The position numbers and the translations under genes are program-made. Shown piece after piece: positions 1 through 12,050 of a stretch of DNA of 64,000 bases (position 1 is its first letter; each line of letters begins with the position of its first letter). Source of the DNA: Populus alba (lineage: Eukaryota; Streptophyta; Magnoliopsida; Malpighiales; Salicaceae); contig NC_133288.1 of NCBI RefSeq assembly GCF_005239225.2, forward strand, positions 7,273,035 to 7,337,034, in the 5' to 3' direction. Under the pieces are notes generated by a model, which was given only the letters and a program-made list of their open reading frames with translations, had not been told where the DNA came from and did no database searches.

Positions 1-661
1 TGGAAAGTGAATTTTGAAAAAGTGAATTATTTTTCAATGTTTAGTAGTGTAATGAGAAATAATTTGAAAAACACTTTTCAGTATTTGGTTATGTCATAGA
101 AAATGAGCTGAAAAATAACTTATTAATTTTTTATTTTTTTCAAGTATATTAAAATAATGAGGAACAAATCTTACAAATTAAAAAGTTGAATAAGAATGAA
201 ATTGAAAAAAAATATAATTTCATAAATTATCTCGAATAAAATAAATAATAAACAAAATAATAGAGATCAAATCTAAAAAATAAAAAATATTAAAAGATGA
301 AGAAATTAAAATAATAATAATTAACATTTCATAAATTATTTCAAATAAAATAGGTAACAATAAAAAGAATGAGGACCAAATTTGATAGATAAAAAATTTC
401 AATTAAAAAATGATAAGGGAAAAGCAAATAACAATTATAAAAATGAGGACCAAAGTTAATATAAAAATTAAATTCTAAGGGATGAAATTGAAAAAATATA
501 TTCAAAACAAAATATATATAGCAATCAAAAGTTTGAGGACCAAATTTGATATAATTAGCAAATAATATGAGATTTCTAATTTTTTCACAACTTTCGGAAA
601 GTGTTTTCTGCCCAAAATAAAAGGAAAACACTTTCCTGAAAACTAAGCCATATTTTCCTTT
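1..661. repeat. AT-rich degenerate repeat, no gene
   Basis: No coding potential is visible. A motif resembling GAGGACCAAATTTGAT recurs at about 90-170 bp spacing (near 371, 443, 535 and weaker copies earlier), so this looks like a decayed tandem or LTR-type repeat. Segments rich in AAAACACTTTTC and GGAAAGTGTTTTC near 60-80 and 595-640 are partly inverted relative to each other, and the motif continues on the far side of the first retrotransposon (GTAAAGTGTTTTCC at 17364). The retrotransposon therefore inserted into this older repeat. Confidence 0.5.
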
Positions 662-666
662 GACTG

Positions 667-3331
667 TGTCGCACCCTCGCGGCGGAACGCGGCGTCACGA
701 CGATCCTCATTTGATTTCGAGCTTTTTTTGTGTGTAAAGGAGTTGCTACCTAGTATTTTGGTCACTAGGAACCCTATCTGGTCTTTTAGAGATTCTAAGG
801 CAAGGGACTCGTTGCGTAAAAGGAAGGTATTAGCACCCCTAGTACGCCCTACCTAAGGTAAGCTACTTGGTGTTTGGTTTGCTTTATAATTATTATGGTG
901 TGAGTGTTTTCTAATCCCATCAGTTTTTCTAGGTTTGATTCAAACTAAATTTAAAAGCTACTTGGTGTTTTTCTAGTTTTTCTAGGTTTGGAGATTCCAT
1001 GTGCTTCAAAAGCTCATTTTTCCCTTAGTATTTCAAGAGTTTGTGACAAAAATTTAGAAATCTAGGGCGTTTTAAAAAAAACCTATTTTTTAGTGTTTTA
1101 TACTCTCACGGCTCATAAACCATGGAGTAAAGTTTTTTTGAAATGTCCTTGATTACAATCAAGGCTTCTTTCAATGATGTGTGCGGATTTATTATTCCCA
1201 ATAATATTTTGGATATTCGTCCTTTAAGGATTTCTTTATCCAAATATTAGCGGTGAATATTAAATGAATTCCCCCTCCAAAATAAGATTTTTAAATTTTT
1301 TGGAATATTGGCCAATACCCTTTGGAGTTTTACAAACATGTTGTAAAATCCAGAAATGCAAGAATTTTTTTTTGTGTGTTTAAGAAATCCATGCAAAAAC
1401 ACATTTTCAAAACTTTCAATATTTTTTGTATATATAAAAAAAGAGCGTTCAAAACATGTTATGGTATTGGCCATATGCAACACACAAGAAAACAAATTTT
1501 GATATATATGTATGTTTGCCGTAGTTGTGTCAAAAACTGGGTATTCTAAATATGAGATTGGTATATATTTTTTACAACATAAAAAAATTCAGACTTTAAA
1601 ATAAATATTCCAGAAAAGAAATCTATTTCTCTTTCTTTTACTTTTTCAAAAAAAAGAAAAGAAAAGAAAAGAAAAAGAATTAGGTCCGGCCGGGTCACTT
1701 GCCTCAGTAAGGGACCTGGCTGGACACAAACTTTAAACAAACTGTTCAAGTGAATTATGATTCACTTGAACAGTAACCACAAAAAGATGCCCAATAACAT
1801 GTATAATTAAAATGCAAAGCAAAGAGAATGCATAGACTTACCTGGCGCTGAAACATGCAAAGGAGATGGCACTGCAGTTGCTGCACCAGGTTACTGGCTA
1901 CTGGTTCTAGCGAAAAAAAACAATGGCCATGCTGGTTTTGGCCTCTTTTCCTTGCTTCTTCCTGTTTTATTCTCTTTTCTTTCCCTCCTTCTCTGTTCTG
2001 CTTTCTTTTTCCTTTTGTTCTCTTTTCACAGTAACGAACAGAAACTCTTATTCTCTGTGTTTTTATCTGCATGTCTTTGGCTGTTTTTCTACTCCTTTCT
2101 CTTCGTTTTTCTTTTCTTTTTCTACTCTTTTTTTGCTGCCCCCGTTAGGTCATTAGAAGGGCTTATATATAGTCTAAATATGTCTCTATTTAGAAAATAT
2201 TCAATGCATTAATTCCAGGATGCAAATCCCCATTGATTTACAATAAAAAAAAACATAAAAAGGAAACTTAAATATTTTGATTCTGATGTCTGATTTCTTT
2301 TTATTTTTTAGAGGATGGTGTGGCTTCTTTTCTTTCCTTCACATTAGATATTCAAACAGGAATATCTTGAGCTTCTGATATCAAGATCAAGCAATTCAAA
2401 AGCCCAAAATTATCTACGCGTCTAGGACTACAACTTTGATGAAGGAGTCGAAGTGAGATGAAATCATTTTACATAACATAATCTAGCAGTAATCTAGTTG
2501 GTCAAAAAGGGTATCCTGTTTTAATTTAGAAACTGACCATGCCGAGCGTCCCGATATGACTGAGAGTATGGAATAAGAACAAAAATCACAAAATTTGTGA
2601 TGAAAATAGTGTTTTTATAGTGCAGACTCGGGTTAATATCATTCTCACGGCAGAATTCTCTACCTTCACGTTAGATATTTAAATAGGAATATCTTGGGCT
2701 TTTGATATCGAAATCAAGCGATTCAAAAGCCCAAAATCATCTACGCATCTAGGACTACAACTTTGATGAAGGAGTCGAAGTGAGATAAAATCATTTTAGA
2801 TAACAGAATCTGGCTATAATCAAGTTGGTCAAAAAGGTTCTTGATCTGACAATGCTGAGCATCCAAATCTGACTGAGAATCTGCCCTAAGAACAATGATC
2901 CCTAGGACCTAATAAAGGTGTACATCAATTTATCAACATGTCATGAGTGACAGAATATAGCTAGGATGGTCAGATATCATACAAAACTGAGTCAGAATCA
3001 GAGCCTAAGTTGGAACAAAAAATTACGACAGCTGCAGAACCATTTTTTTAGTGCAAATTCTGAGGGATTTATTGAACCTTAATGACCAGATAAAAAGGAA
3101 CGAATTTAGCATTATGACGACTCCTGATCAACCTAAGAAAACCTGATGATTTTGGTAGCAAAGGGGAAGGATAAAAAGAGCAGAAAACAACTCAAACAAG
3201 GTTTCAAAAAAAAAATATTTCTTTATGTGCTTTTGTCAATCTTCTGGCGAACATGAGCTAAACTCCTACACTCTATTCAAAAGAGGTATACACCGTCTCC
3301 AACACGTGAGGTCTAAAATTGAATAACAACA
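667..3331 (-). repeat. 3' LTR of the Ogre-like element
   Basis: This matches 14418-17359 almost throughout, including the block GTACGCCCTACCTAAGG (842-858 against 14583-14599) and the TATATATA block near 2163. It lacks about 310 bp present in the other LTR (16047-16366 there), because the sequence passes directly from CTTTCCTTC to the ACATTAGATATTC block at about 2340. In element orientation it follows the polypurine tract and is therefore the 3' LTR. The pyrimidine-rich stretch at 1920-2140 produces open frames that are low-complexity and not coding. Confidence 0.92.
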
Positions 3332-3346
3332 GATACCCCCTCTTTA
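3332..3346 (-). promoter_or_regulatory. Polypurine tract of the Ogre-like element
   Basis: On the minus strand this reads TAAAGAGGGGGTATC and abuts the TG of the 3' LTR. Its position and composition are those of the plus-strand primer used in reverse transcription. A nearly identical block lies before the right LTR of the second element (31718-31731). Confidence 0.85.
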
Positions 3347-3439
3347 CAATGCTTACGAAGCAAAACTTGTCAAGTGCTTTGCGTAGTAAGTGTTGAAAAG
3401 ATAAATTGTTTGATCATGCTAAAAACTCAATGCTTTTCT

Positions 3440-4610
3440 TAAACAATGGTCTCCCTATCAGGTGATTTGCCTATCTTAAAATTTCTAGAAAACACTTCAT
3501 GCTTAAGAATATAGATCTATCATCGAGTGACCTGCCCATTTTAAAATTCATAGAAAAACTCCTTATTTTTCCTACAAAAATGGTCTCAATATTAGGTGAC
3601 CTGCCCATCTTAAAATTCTTAAAAAACTCCATGTGTTTTTTTTAAGAAACGGTTTCAATATCAGGTGACCGACCCCTGTTAAAATTCTTAGAAAATTCCA
3701 TGCTTTTCTAAGAAAATGGTCTCAATATCGGGTGACCTTCCCATCTTAAAATTATTTGAAAACTCCATGCTTTTCTAAGGAATAATCTCAATATCGGGTG
3801 ACCACCCTCTTAAAATTCTTAGAAAACTCCATGCTTCTCTAAGGAATAAATCTCAATATCAGGTGATCAGCCCATCTTAAAATTCTTAGAAAACTCCATG
3901 TTTTTCTAAGAAACAGTTTCAATATCAGGCAACCGACCCCTCTTAAAATTCTTAAAAAACTCCACGCTTTTCTAAGGAATAATCTCAATACCAGGTGACC
4001 GGCCCATCTAGAAATTCTTAAAAAACTCCACGCTTTTCTAAGAAACGGTTTCAATATCAGGTGATCAGCCCCTCTTAAAATTCTTAGAAAACTCCATGTT
4101 TTTCTAAGAAATGGTCTCAATAACGGGTGACCTGCCCATTTTATAATTCTTAGAAAACTCCACGCTTTTCTAAGGAATAAATTTCAATATCGGGTGACCG
4201 GCCCATCTTAAAATTCTTAGAAAACTCCATGCTTTTCTAAGAAGCGGTTTCAATATCAGGCGACCGCCCCCTATTAAAATTCTTAGAAAACTCCATGCTT
4301 TTCTAAGAAATGGTCTTGATATCGGGTGACCTGCCCATCCTAAAATTCTTAGAAAACTCCACGCTTTTCTAAGGAATAAATCTTAATATCGGGTGATTGG
4401 CCTATCTTAAAATTCTTAGAAAACTCCACGCTTTTCTAGGAAACAATTTCAATATCAGGCGACTGGCCCCTCTTAAAATTCGTAGAAAACTCCACGCTTT
4501 TCTAAGAAATGGTCTCAATATCGGGTGACCTGCCCATCCTAAAATTCTTAGAAAACTCCACACTTTTCTAAGAAATGGTCTTAATATTGGGTGATCTACC
4601 TATCTCAAAC
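3440..4610 (-). repeat. About 17 tandem copies of a ~66-bp repeat in the retroelement 3' UTR
   Basis: The unit contains AAAATTCTTAGAAAACTCC, then a CTTTTCTAAG block and an ATATCGGGTGACC block. Spacing between successive TAAAATTCTT blocks is 65-67 bp (for example 3811, 3878, 3944, 4009). Copies differ by several substitutions. The array lies between the end of integrase (5351) and the 3' LTR, the hypervariable 3' UTR position known in Ogre elements to generate satellite repeats. Apparent reading frames, such as one across 3839-4120, are by-products of the repeat. Spacers are not unique, so it is not a CRISPR array. Confidence 0.93.
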
Positions 4611-5350
4611 TTCAAAAGAAAACATCTTACCTCGAGGAAATGAAATAGTGCTGGTTCACAATTCATATTCTTTTCCCTAGCTCCGTTGACTTAAGATTCT
4701 GTCTCTTAGTGATTCCCAAAAACTTGGAACTAATTTGGCTTTCATCCCACCTTTCCTGCTAGGTTAGTGTTATGACAATATAACATGCATGTTTTTGTTA
4801 CCTATCTTGGAAACATAGGCCCCCCTTTCGTTGTAAACTTCTTCGAGCTCTTGTTTCCATTTGTTTGTCCAACCTTTTCTCTTGAATCAGAATATGCTCC
4901 ACACACTATACTTCATATCCTCTTGGTGAAGAGATCTCTAATTCCTTATGAGGCCCTTTCTTGCTCCATTGAGTATTGTCCTTTATTATTATTTTAAAAG
5001 GAAACTCAAAAGTTTTGGTTTTGTTCATGAAAAACTGCCATCTTCAATGCAAAAAAAATTCTAAAGTTTTTATGATGATAACCTTTTGGGCTTTGGTTCA
5101 CTATGAACCCCTATGTGCATATTTTTTTGTTGTTGCCCCTAGTATGGTATGCAATACCTGTTAGTTTTAAAATTGGTTTGGTTCCCTCCAATTGATGAAG
5201 TCATTTCCTTAGTCATGCGTAAGAAAAGATTTTGTTTAAGTAAAATATTTCAAATGCTATGAGATCATACGCTTTATGAAGAAAAAGGTTTTTTACAGAG
5301 AGAATTCATGGCCAAACTTTATTTTATTGATTGGGAAATTATGGAATACA
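4611..5350 (-). other. Retroelement 3' untranslated spacer
   Basis: This stretch lies between the tandem array and the end of the integrase frame. I see no coding similarity on either strand. It belongs to the 3' untranslated region of the Ogre-like element. Confidence 0.6.
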
Positions 5351-6660
5351 TCAAGCGTAATATTTCCTTACAAAGTCAGAATTCACGGGCCTCACTAGGT
5401 CTTCTCCATCCATTCTAGATAACAACAAAGCTCCTCCCGATAATGCTTTCTTCACCACGTAAGGGCCCTCATAATTGGTCGCCCATTTACTCTGATCTTC
5501 TCCAGGTAAATGCAATATTTTCTTCAGTACAAGATCTCCTTCGTGGAATCCTCGAGGTCGAACCTTCTTGTCATATGATTTGGCCATCCTTCTTTGGTAG
5601 AGTTGATGATAACAGATTACGCCTATCCTCTTTTCACTGATCAGATTCAGTTGTTCATATCTAACTTTTGCCCATTCTACATCTTCCAGCTTAGAGTCTA
5701 CCAGTACTCCCAATGATGGGATTTCCACTTCTAAAGGCATCACCGCCTCCATTCCATATTCCAACATGTACGGGGTGGCTCCTGTTGAGGTTCAAACTGC
5801 GGTGCGATATGCATGAAGGGAAAATGGCAACATCTCATGCCAATCTTTTTGACTACCATCTTCTGAATAATCTTTTTGACATTCTTGTTAGCAACTTCTA
5901 TCGCACCATTCATCTTTGGTCTATATGGTGAAGAATTGGAATACTTGATTTTTCATTTAGCACAGAGTTCTATTATCATTTTACCATTGAAATTCTGAGC
6001 ATTATTAGTTATAATCTTTTCTAGTGGATCATACCGACATATCAAATCTCTCTTAATAAATTTCTTCACCACATTTTGCGTCATATAAGCAAATGACCCA
6101 GCTTCTACCCATTTTGTGAAGTACCGATAGCCACGAGAATAAACCTATGACCATTGCTAGCTTTTGGGTTTACAAGTCCAATCACATCAATTCCCCACAT
6201 CACGAAGGGCCATGAAGATGTCAAGTTAAATAGAGGAGCTGGAGGGGCGTTGATTTTGTCACTGTATACTTGGCACTTATGACATTTTCGTACATAGTCG
6301 ATGCAATCCTTCTCTAATGTCATCCAGAAGTACCCTGCTTTTTGTATCTTTCTAGCCATCATGTGTCCACTAGCATGGGTTGAGCAAATCCCTTCATGGA
6401 CTTCCCGTAACGCATTTTTTGCCTCAAATTCATCCAAACATCTCAACAAAGTCCCATCAGATGATTTCTTATACAAAATCTCCCCATTAAGATAAAAATC
6501 CATTGCCAACCTCCTCAAGGTCTTCTTGTCGATTTTGGATGCCCCTATGTGATATGCCTGGTTTTGGATGAAATTCTTGATATCATAGTACCAAGGGTTT
6601 CCATCCACTTCTCTTTCGACTGAGTATCAATGAGCTGGGTTATTTATGATATTGATTTGT
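5351..6660 (-). pseudogene. Integrase region of the Ogre-like element, broken
   Basis: The domain is spread over frames 6105-6608 and 5351-5767 with a decayed core between them. The N-terminal part has the His-His-Cys-Cys zinc-binding pattern (HEGIC...HASGH, then CRKCHKCQ-like cysteines near 6290). The catalytic core starts with WGIDVIG near 6200 and continues in another frame with ITNNAQNFN, so the usual second aspartate (DNG) reads as an asparagine. The C-terminal part ends with KVRPRGFHEGDLVLKK and RPVNSDFVRKYYA-stop, the usual end of Tat-lineage polyproteins. Several frameshifts and a stop near 5950 separate the pieces, so no functional integrase can be made from this copy. Confidence 0.88.
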
Positions 6661-7570
6661 ACCGGATGTACCTTGTGCCCAAAGTCTATCTTGGCCATAG
6701 ATGCTAGTGTGGCCTAAGCATTTACAAACTGGTTTCCTTTCCTTCCTAGATGGGTGAACTCTATTTCCTCAAATTCTCTAGCCAGCTTAGACATGTATTA
6801 TTGGTAAGGCCTTAACTTCTCTTCCTTGGTTTGCCATTCTCTTTTTACTTGGCAAATGATCAGTATTGAGTCTCCATACACATCTATCTTTTTGATGTTC
6901 ATCTCTAAGGCACAACCTTTAAACCGAGAATGCAAGCTTCATACTCAGCCGTGTTGTTGGTGCACCTGAATTGTAGCTTAATTGAAACCGAATACTACTT
7001 CTTATCAGGAGAGATTATCACTGCTCCCGCTTCGTTACCACATATATTTACAGCACCATCAAAGTACATAACCCACCAATCTGATTTCTCTTCCTTGATT
7101 GCAAGCACATCTTCATCGGGAAAGTCAAAGTTTAACGGCTCATAATCTTCCACAACATGGTTAGCTAGGTGATCGACAATAACACTCCCTTTCACGGATT
7201 TCCTTGTCATATATACTATGTCATACTCAGCCAATAGAACTTGCCATCTTGCAATTTAGTTAGATAGATAGGGCTTTTCACAAATGTACCTCAATGGGTC
7301 TAATTTGGAAATTAACCATTTAGTGTGATACAACATATACTGACGTAATCTCTTTGTAGCCCATGTCAGTGCGCAACACAACTTCTCAATCACATTATAC
7401 CTAGATTCATATTCCGTGAACTTCTTGCTCAGGTAATAAATGACCTTTTCCTTCCTTCCAGTTTCATCGTGTTGCCCAAGCACACATCCCATTGCTGTTT
7501 CAGTTACTTTTAGGTACAATATCAATGGCCTTTCTGGTGCAGGAGGAACAAGCAGAGGTGGATTCAGCAA
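6661..7570 (-). pseudogene. RT connection and RNaseH region of the Ogre-like element, broken
   Basis: Frame 7256-7570 carries the thumb/connection segment (PPLLVPPAPERPLILYL, then KVIYYLSKKFTEYESRY and RQYMLYHT). Frame 6995-7234 continues with AEYDIVYMTRKSVKGS and the RNaseH start WVMYFDGAVN, including the first catalytic aspartate. The block NNTAEYEACILGL, with the catalytic glutamate, follows in the same direction near 6930-6965 after a stop. Frames are separated by stops and indels. Confidence 0.86.
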
Positions 7571-7573
7571 GTA

Positions 7574-8770
7574 CTACTTGATTTTCTCAAAAGCCTCATC
7601 ACACTCTTCATTCCTTATTCCAGGGTTCTTCTTCCTTAACAAACAAAAGATCAGGTCACAAGTCGTGGTTAATTGGGATATAAACCGAGTAATGTAATTC
7701 AACCTTCCTAAGAAACCTTTCACATCCTTCTCAGTCTTAGGAGGTGGCATAGATTGAATAGCCTTTACTTTATCAGGATCCACTTCTATCCCTTTGTCAC
7801 TCACCACAAATCCTAACAACTTACTGGATTTCACCCCAAATGAACACTTTGCTGGGTTAAGCCTCAACTTATATTTCCTTAGCCTTTCAAACAATTTCTT
7901 CAATATTTGGACATGATTCTCTCCCTCTTTAGATTTAACAATCATGTCATCCACGTATACTTCAATCTCTTTGTGCATCATGTCATGAAATAAAGTCATC
8001 ATAGCCCTTTGGTAAGTGGCCCCAGCGTTCTTTAAACCAAATGGCATGACTTTGTAGCAAAAGGTTCCCCATAGTGTTACAAAGGTTGTCTTCTCCTTAT
8101 CCTCTTGCGCTATTTTTATCTGATTGTAGCATGAAAACCCATCCATAAAGGAATATATGGAGCTGCGTGCTGTATTATCAACTAACATATCTATGTGTTG
8201 TAAAAGGAAATTATCCTTAGGGTTAGCCTGGTTTAAATCCCTAAAGTCCACACAAACTCTGATTTTACCCTTTTTTTTTTGGGTACCACCACTACGTTTG
8301 ACACCCATTGTGGATACTTGGCTACTTCCAAAAAACCAGCGTTTCATTGTTTTTCAATTTCTGCCTTTACTTTGATTAAGATCTCCGGATGAGTTCTCCT
8401 TAACTTCAACTTAATCAGCTTGCATCTTTCCACCGGTGGTATCCTATGTACTATGATATCTGTATCCAAACCAGGCATATCCTCGTAGGACCAGGCAAAG
8501 ACATCTATATAATCTCGGAGCAATGCAATCAACTCTTCTCTTAACGGGTGATCAAAGTCCCTATTTTCAGCTCTCGCTTGGTTTCTTCATTACCTATATT
8601 TATGGTTTCCAGTTCCTCTTTAGCGGGCCTCTAAGCCTATTCGTGTTGTTCTATTAATTTTGTGAATTCCCATATGTTTTTCTCCGCCCATTCCTCATCT
8701 TCTACAACTACTATGTATTCTTTAAATTTTGATCATTCATTCTTAATATAAAGTGCAGGTGTTATTATGG
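7574..8770 (-). pseudogene. Reverse transcriptase region of the Ogre-like element, frameshifted
   Basis: Frame 8344-8532 carries the N-terminal signature (DYIDVFAWSYEDMPGLDTD). A frameshift near 8345 leads into 7574-8347, which holds KKKGKIRVCVDFRDLN, FMDGFSCYNQI, PFGLKNAGATYQRAM and the catalytic YVDD motif (VYVDDMIVKSK), then LGRLNYITRFI. All seven RT blocks are recognisable, and the catalytic aspartates are retained in this frame. Upstream, 8533-8760 continues the same protein with stops. This is the best preserved domain of the element. Confidence 0.92.
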
Positions 8771-9350
8771 AGAATCCGCTTTCAGGGTTCCTGAAAGCGG
8801 AAAGTGAATTGTAAATGCATAGTAAGACATCAAGATGAATTTTAAAAATGCATGATCTCATTAAAAGGAAAAGATTGGCTAAAAAAAAATAAAATTCAAT
8901 TGACATCTTGAGCCTCGATTGTCAATGAATAAAAACAAAACAAAATATAAAAAAGAAGAAGCAAACAACATAGATAAAATTATAATCCAACAAATCATTG
9001 TTGATTACATTTTGAAAACCAATAGAGCTTTTTGGGTCTCCCAATTCTGGAACTTCTCTCATTCGGCTAGCTTTCGAATGAAAGTCTTGACGGTGTCTTC
9101 TTCCAAAGTGTGGATGATTAATTGTGGCAGCTCTTCATCCCTTCTTTTGGATTCAATTTTCTCAGCAATGTCCTTGACTTGATCTTCCTCCAGAGTGTTT
9201 ATGTTCATTGAAGAAAGCTTTTGAAGGAGGTTTCCGTGTCCTTTATCAGGCTGCATCACAAATACGGCCTTTGGAAACGAAATCCTGATTGGAGGGATGG
9301 CTAAGCTTTCTTCTTCAGGTTTACTTCCTTCAATCCTAGCCATTCTCTTC
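8771..9350 (-). other. Spacer between protease and RT, possible Ogre intron region
   Basis: Ogre elements characteristically carry an intron between the gag-protease and RT segments. Here the stretch 8771-9058 is AT-rich and non-coding, while 9059-9343 holds a 94-residue acidic frame (MARIEGSKPEEESLAIPP...). I cannot identify splice sites with confidence. The intron assignment is inference from position and lineage. Confidence 0.4.
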
Positions 9351-9415
9351 TCCCTTCTTGCACTAACAACTCGCTTGTAATCCTCCTTCTTGGGCTTATA
9401 TCCAAGCCCAAACCT

Positions 9416-10063
9416 CTATTTTGCAGCTTGCAGTTTGATTATATCCATCCATTCAAGCCTTCCTTTCTCAATGTCATATGGGAAAGGAATCTTGTGTTTC
9501 AAAAAGCTTTTAGCAGCCATTTTGGTGACCTCCGAGATTTCTGGCTTCCTCACCATAGTGTTCTCAGGCACCCACTCAGTAATCACAACCTCAAATGCAT
9601 GAAGGTTTCCATCCTTACAATCTTCAACTTCAATGAATGGAACTGCCACATTTCTTACTATTGATATAGTCTCCTTAGCCTTAAAAGTAACTAGAACACC
9701 ATTAACAATGTACTTTAAACATTGATGTAGTGAGGAGGTGACAGCTCTCGCAGAATATATCCATGGCCTTGCTAACAACATACTATAGGAAGGATGGATA
9801 TCCATCACTTGAAGGGTTACTAGAAAGACTTGTGGACCCATAGCTAGTTTGACCTCAATTGTTCCTATCACTTACCTTGGCGGGCCATCGTACGCTCTAG
9901 CCGTCATCACACTAGGTTGCATGTGTGAGGGATCTATCAGCATTTCATCCAGCATATGCCTTGGTAACACATTAAAGGCCGAGCCGTTATCGATGAGAAC
10001 TTTACTGATGAGATAATCTTTGCATCGGATTGTGACATACAAGGGCTTGTTTTGTCCAGTTCC
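9416..10063 (-). pseudogene. Aspartic protease region of the Ogre-like element
   Basis: The active-site block reads KVLIDNGSAFNVLP (minus strand, about 9970-10015), the DNGSA variant common in Tat-lineage proteases. It is followed in frame 9416-9871 by FLVTLQVMDIHPSYSMLLARPWIY and SSLHQCLKYIV, the lineage-typical LLGRPWIH...TLHQ block with Gly changed to Ala. A stop codon near 9871 separates the active-site block from the rest. The frame continues to about 9416 with KPEISEVTKMAAKSFLKH and then leads to the spacer before RT. Confidence 0.88.
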
Positions 10064-11341
10064 TTAAGCGTCAAGTTCATCTTTCGTTAAATATAAGTAA
10101 TTGGCAGCATAGATCCTCCCAACTAGATGCTCCATAGTCTTTTGTTCAATATCTTGGGGTATGTAGTCCTCATTCAGTACTTTTTGCAAAGCATTACGAT
10201 GTGGCTCGGAGCTGAGTATTAATGACATGATGGAGATCTTGGTAGGGGTCTTCTTCAACTGATCCACTATACAGTACTCACTATGCTTCATCAATTTTAG
10301 GAACTCATTTGTTTCTTCCTCAGTCACAGGTTTATGTACCTCAAACTCTTTATCAAGGTCTAACACCTCCTTGCCCTTAGCTTTTTTTTGCTTCTCTAGT
10401 TCTTCAGGTGTGAAACAATGACCACTCCGAGTTAGCCCACTTATCTCAGTTCGGAATAATGGCAAAGGAGTTTTGATATTCGAGGTATAACTATAATCTT
10501 TAGGCATCATTCCATAGTCTACATTGTTTGTATATAAGGGCTTAGTTAATACCAATTTCGAGAGCCCATTAGTTGTTGATTGGACTCTATATTTCCCCTG
10601 ATTCTCTATCATCTCTATCTCTTCATTATCTTTTACAACCTCAATCCTTAGCTCTTCTAAAGTCAGCATTCTTGCAACCTTTTGATGAAACTCAATGCAT
10701 TCATCAATGTGATGCCCTTCCTTTTTATGTAATGGGCAAAAATCATTTCCCCTCATACAATGTTCAGATGGTTTCTCTAAATGTCCAGATTGTACCAACA
10801 TCTCATACAGCCTCGCCATGGTCACTTTTAGCACCTTCTATTCGCTACCGACCTCCATAGTATTCACTCCACTACCACCTACAACATGTTTAGGTAGAGG
10901 GTTTGAATTCACATTAGGCGAATCTTCAAAAGTGACCCATCTGATTTTGATAAGCTGCAATACCCTCTTCTTAAAAGCTACGTGGTTTTTGATGCTATGA
11001 CCCGTATTACCAACATGGTATTCACAAGTCAACTCGGGGTTGTACCAGGTAGGGAAAGGTGGCTGCATAGGTGGTAATGGTAAGGGAGCTATTTGTCCAA
11101 TACTTAGCAATTTGGCATATAAATCTTTTAGGGTCATTGGCAAAGATGGTAATTGTTCTTCTGGTTGTCGATTGTCTTTCCTTTGGTAAATGTTTTGGTT
11201 ATTGGCCGGGAATTTCATTTGATGGGGCTGGTTTGGGATGGAGGGTTTGGAAAAGTTAATGCTGGTGATTTGGGAGGTAGGTGTTTGGTAGTTTTGGTAG
11301 TTTTTTCCTTTCCCTTGGTACCTGCCTTCTAGGTTATTCAC
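10064..11341 (-). pseudogene. Gag C-terminal half with zinc-finger-like motifs
   Basis: There are two frames, 10838-11341 and 10064-10834. The first has a proline- and glutamine-rich linker (PLPPMQPPFPTWYNPELTC) and then CEYHVGNTGHSIKNHVAF, a CxYHxGxxGHxxxxC finger with the last cysteine replaced by histidine. The second has CPLHKKEGHHIDECIEFH, a similar finger with its Cys-His-His-Cys set intact, then a charged linker toward protease. These are the nucleic-acid-binding parts of a Tat-lineage gag. A stop/frameshift at about 10836 separates the frames. Confidence 0.82.
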
Positions 11342-11454
11342 CTTAATTTCCTTTTTCTTCCTAAAAAACCCTTCTTCTCTGTAGGTTTTGCAATTCTCCC
11401 ACTTGGGATTCCTTGCTCAATCCTTTCAGCAATTCACACAGCATCATAAAAATG

Positions 11455-12050
11455 CTAGGTTGAGCTACCCATAAGATGTTTATAATAGGGGGCCCTAAAA
11501 GTATTGGCAAATAATGTCACCATCTTCGTTTCTATTAGTGGAGGTTGTACATTGATAGCTTGGTCTAGCCACCTTTGAGCATAAGCCTTCACCGACTCTT
11601 GAGTTCCTTTCTCCATGGTAATTAGACTGGTCCTATCAGGAGCAATATCAAGATTGAACTTGTATTGCTTTAAGAAAGCATTTGCCATGTCCGTCCATTT
11701 CCTTATCCTAGCATTGTCCAGCCTCATATACCAGTTGAGGGCTGATCCTGTCAGGCTATCTTGGAAGAAGTAAATTAAAATTATCATCGTGGATAACTTC
11801 TGCCATCTTGTTATAGTAGGAACGAAGATGGGTCTTTGGGCATTCCATTTTGGTATACTTAACAAACTCCAACACTCTGAACTTCTTTGGAATTATGATG
11901 TTAGGCACCAAACATACTTCAGCGGCCCTAATTGGGTCAAATAAATAATTTCCTTCAACTGCCCTTAGCCTCTCTTCTAGCGCAGTCCACTTATCATACC
12001 CTTCATGATTAGAGAATTTGACGTCATGTGGATCCTCATTTGTTAAATCC
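11455..12050 (-). pseudogene. Gag capsid-like core of the Ogre-like element
   Basis: The conserved retrotransposon gag segment begins in frame 11756-12355 (KKFRVLEFVKYTKMECPKTH, LRSYYNKMAEVIHDD). It continues after a frameshift near 11790 in frame 11455-11865 with YFFQDSLTGSALNWYMRLD, FLKQYKFNLDIAPDR and ESVKAYAQRWLDQAI. These are the usual gag blocks seen across Ogre/Tat elements. The shift occurs in a run where AAATTAAAATTATC replaces the expected reading. Confidence 0.85.

Noticed and set aside
1923..2212. Open frames rich in Phe, Leu and Ser in the LTR (also 15601-15921)
   Set aside because: They come from a pyrimidine-rich LTR stretch, occur in both LTRs, and have no domain.
3440..4610. 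Regular ~66-bp repeats resembling a CRISPR array
   Set aside because: The whole unit repeats, there are no unique spacers, and it lies in the 3' UTR of a plant retrotransposon.
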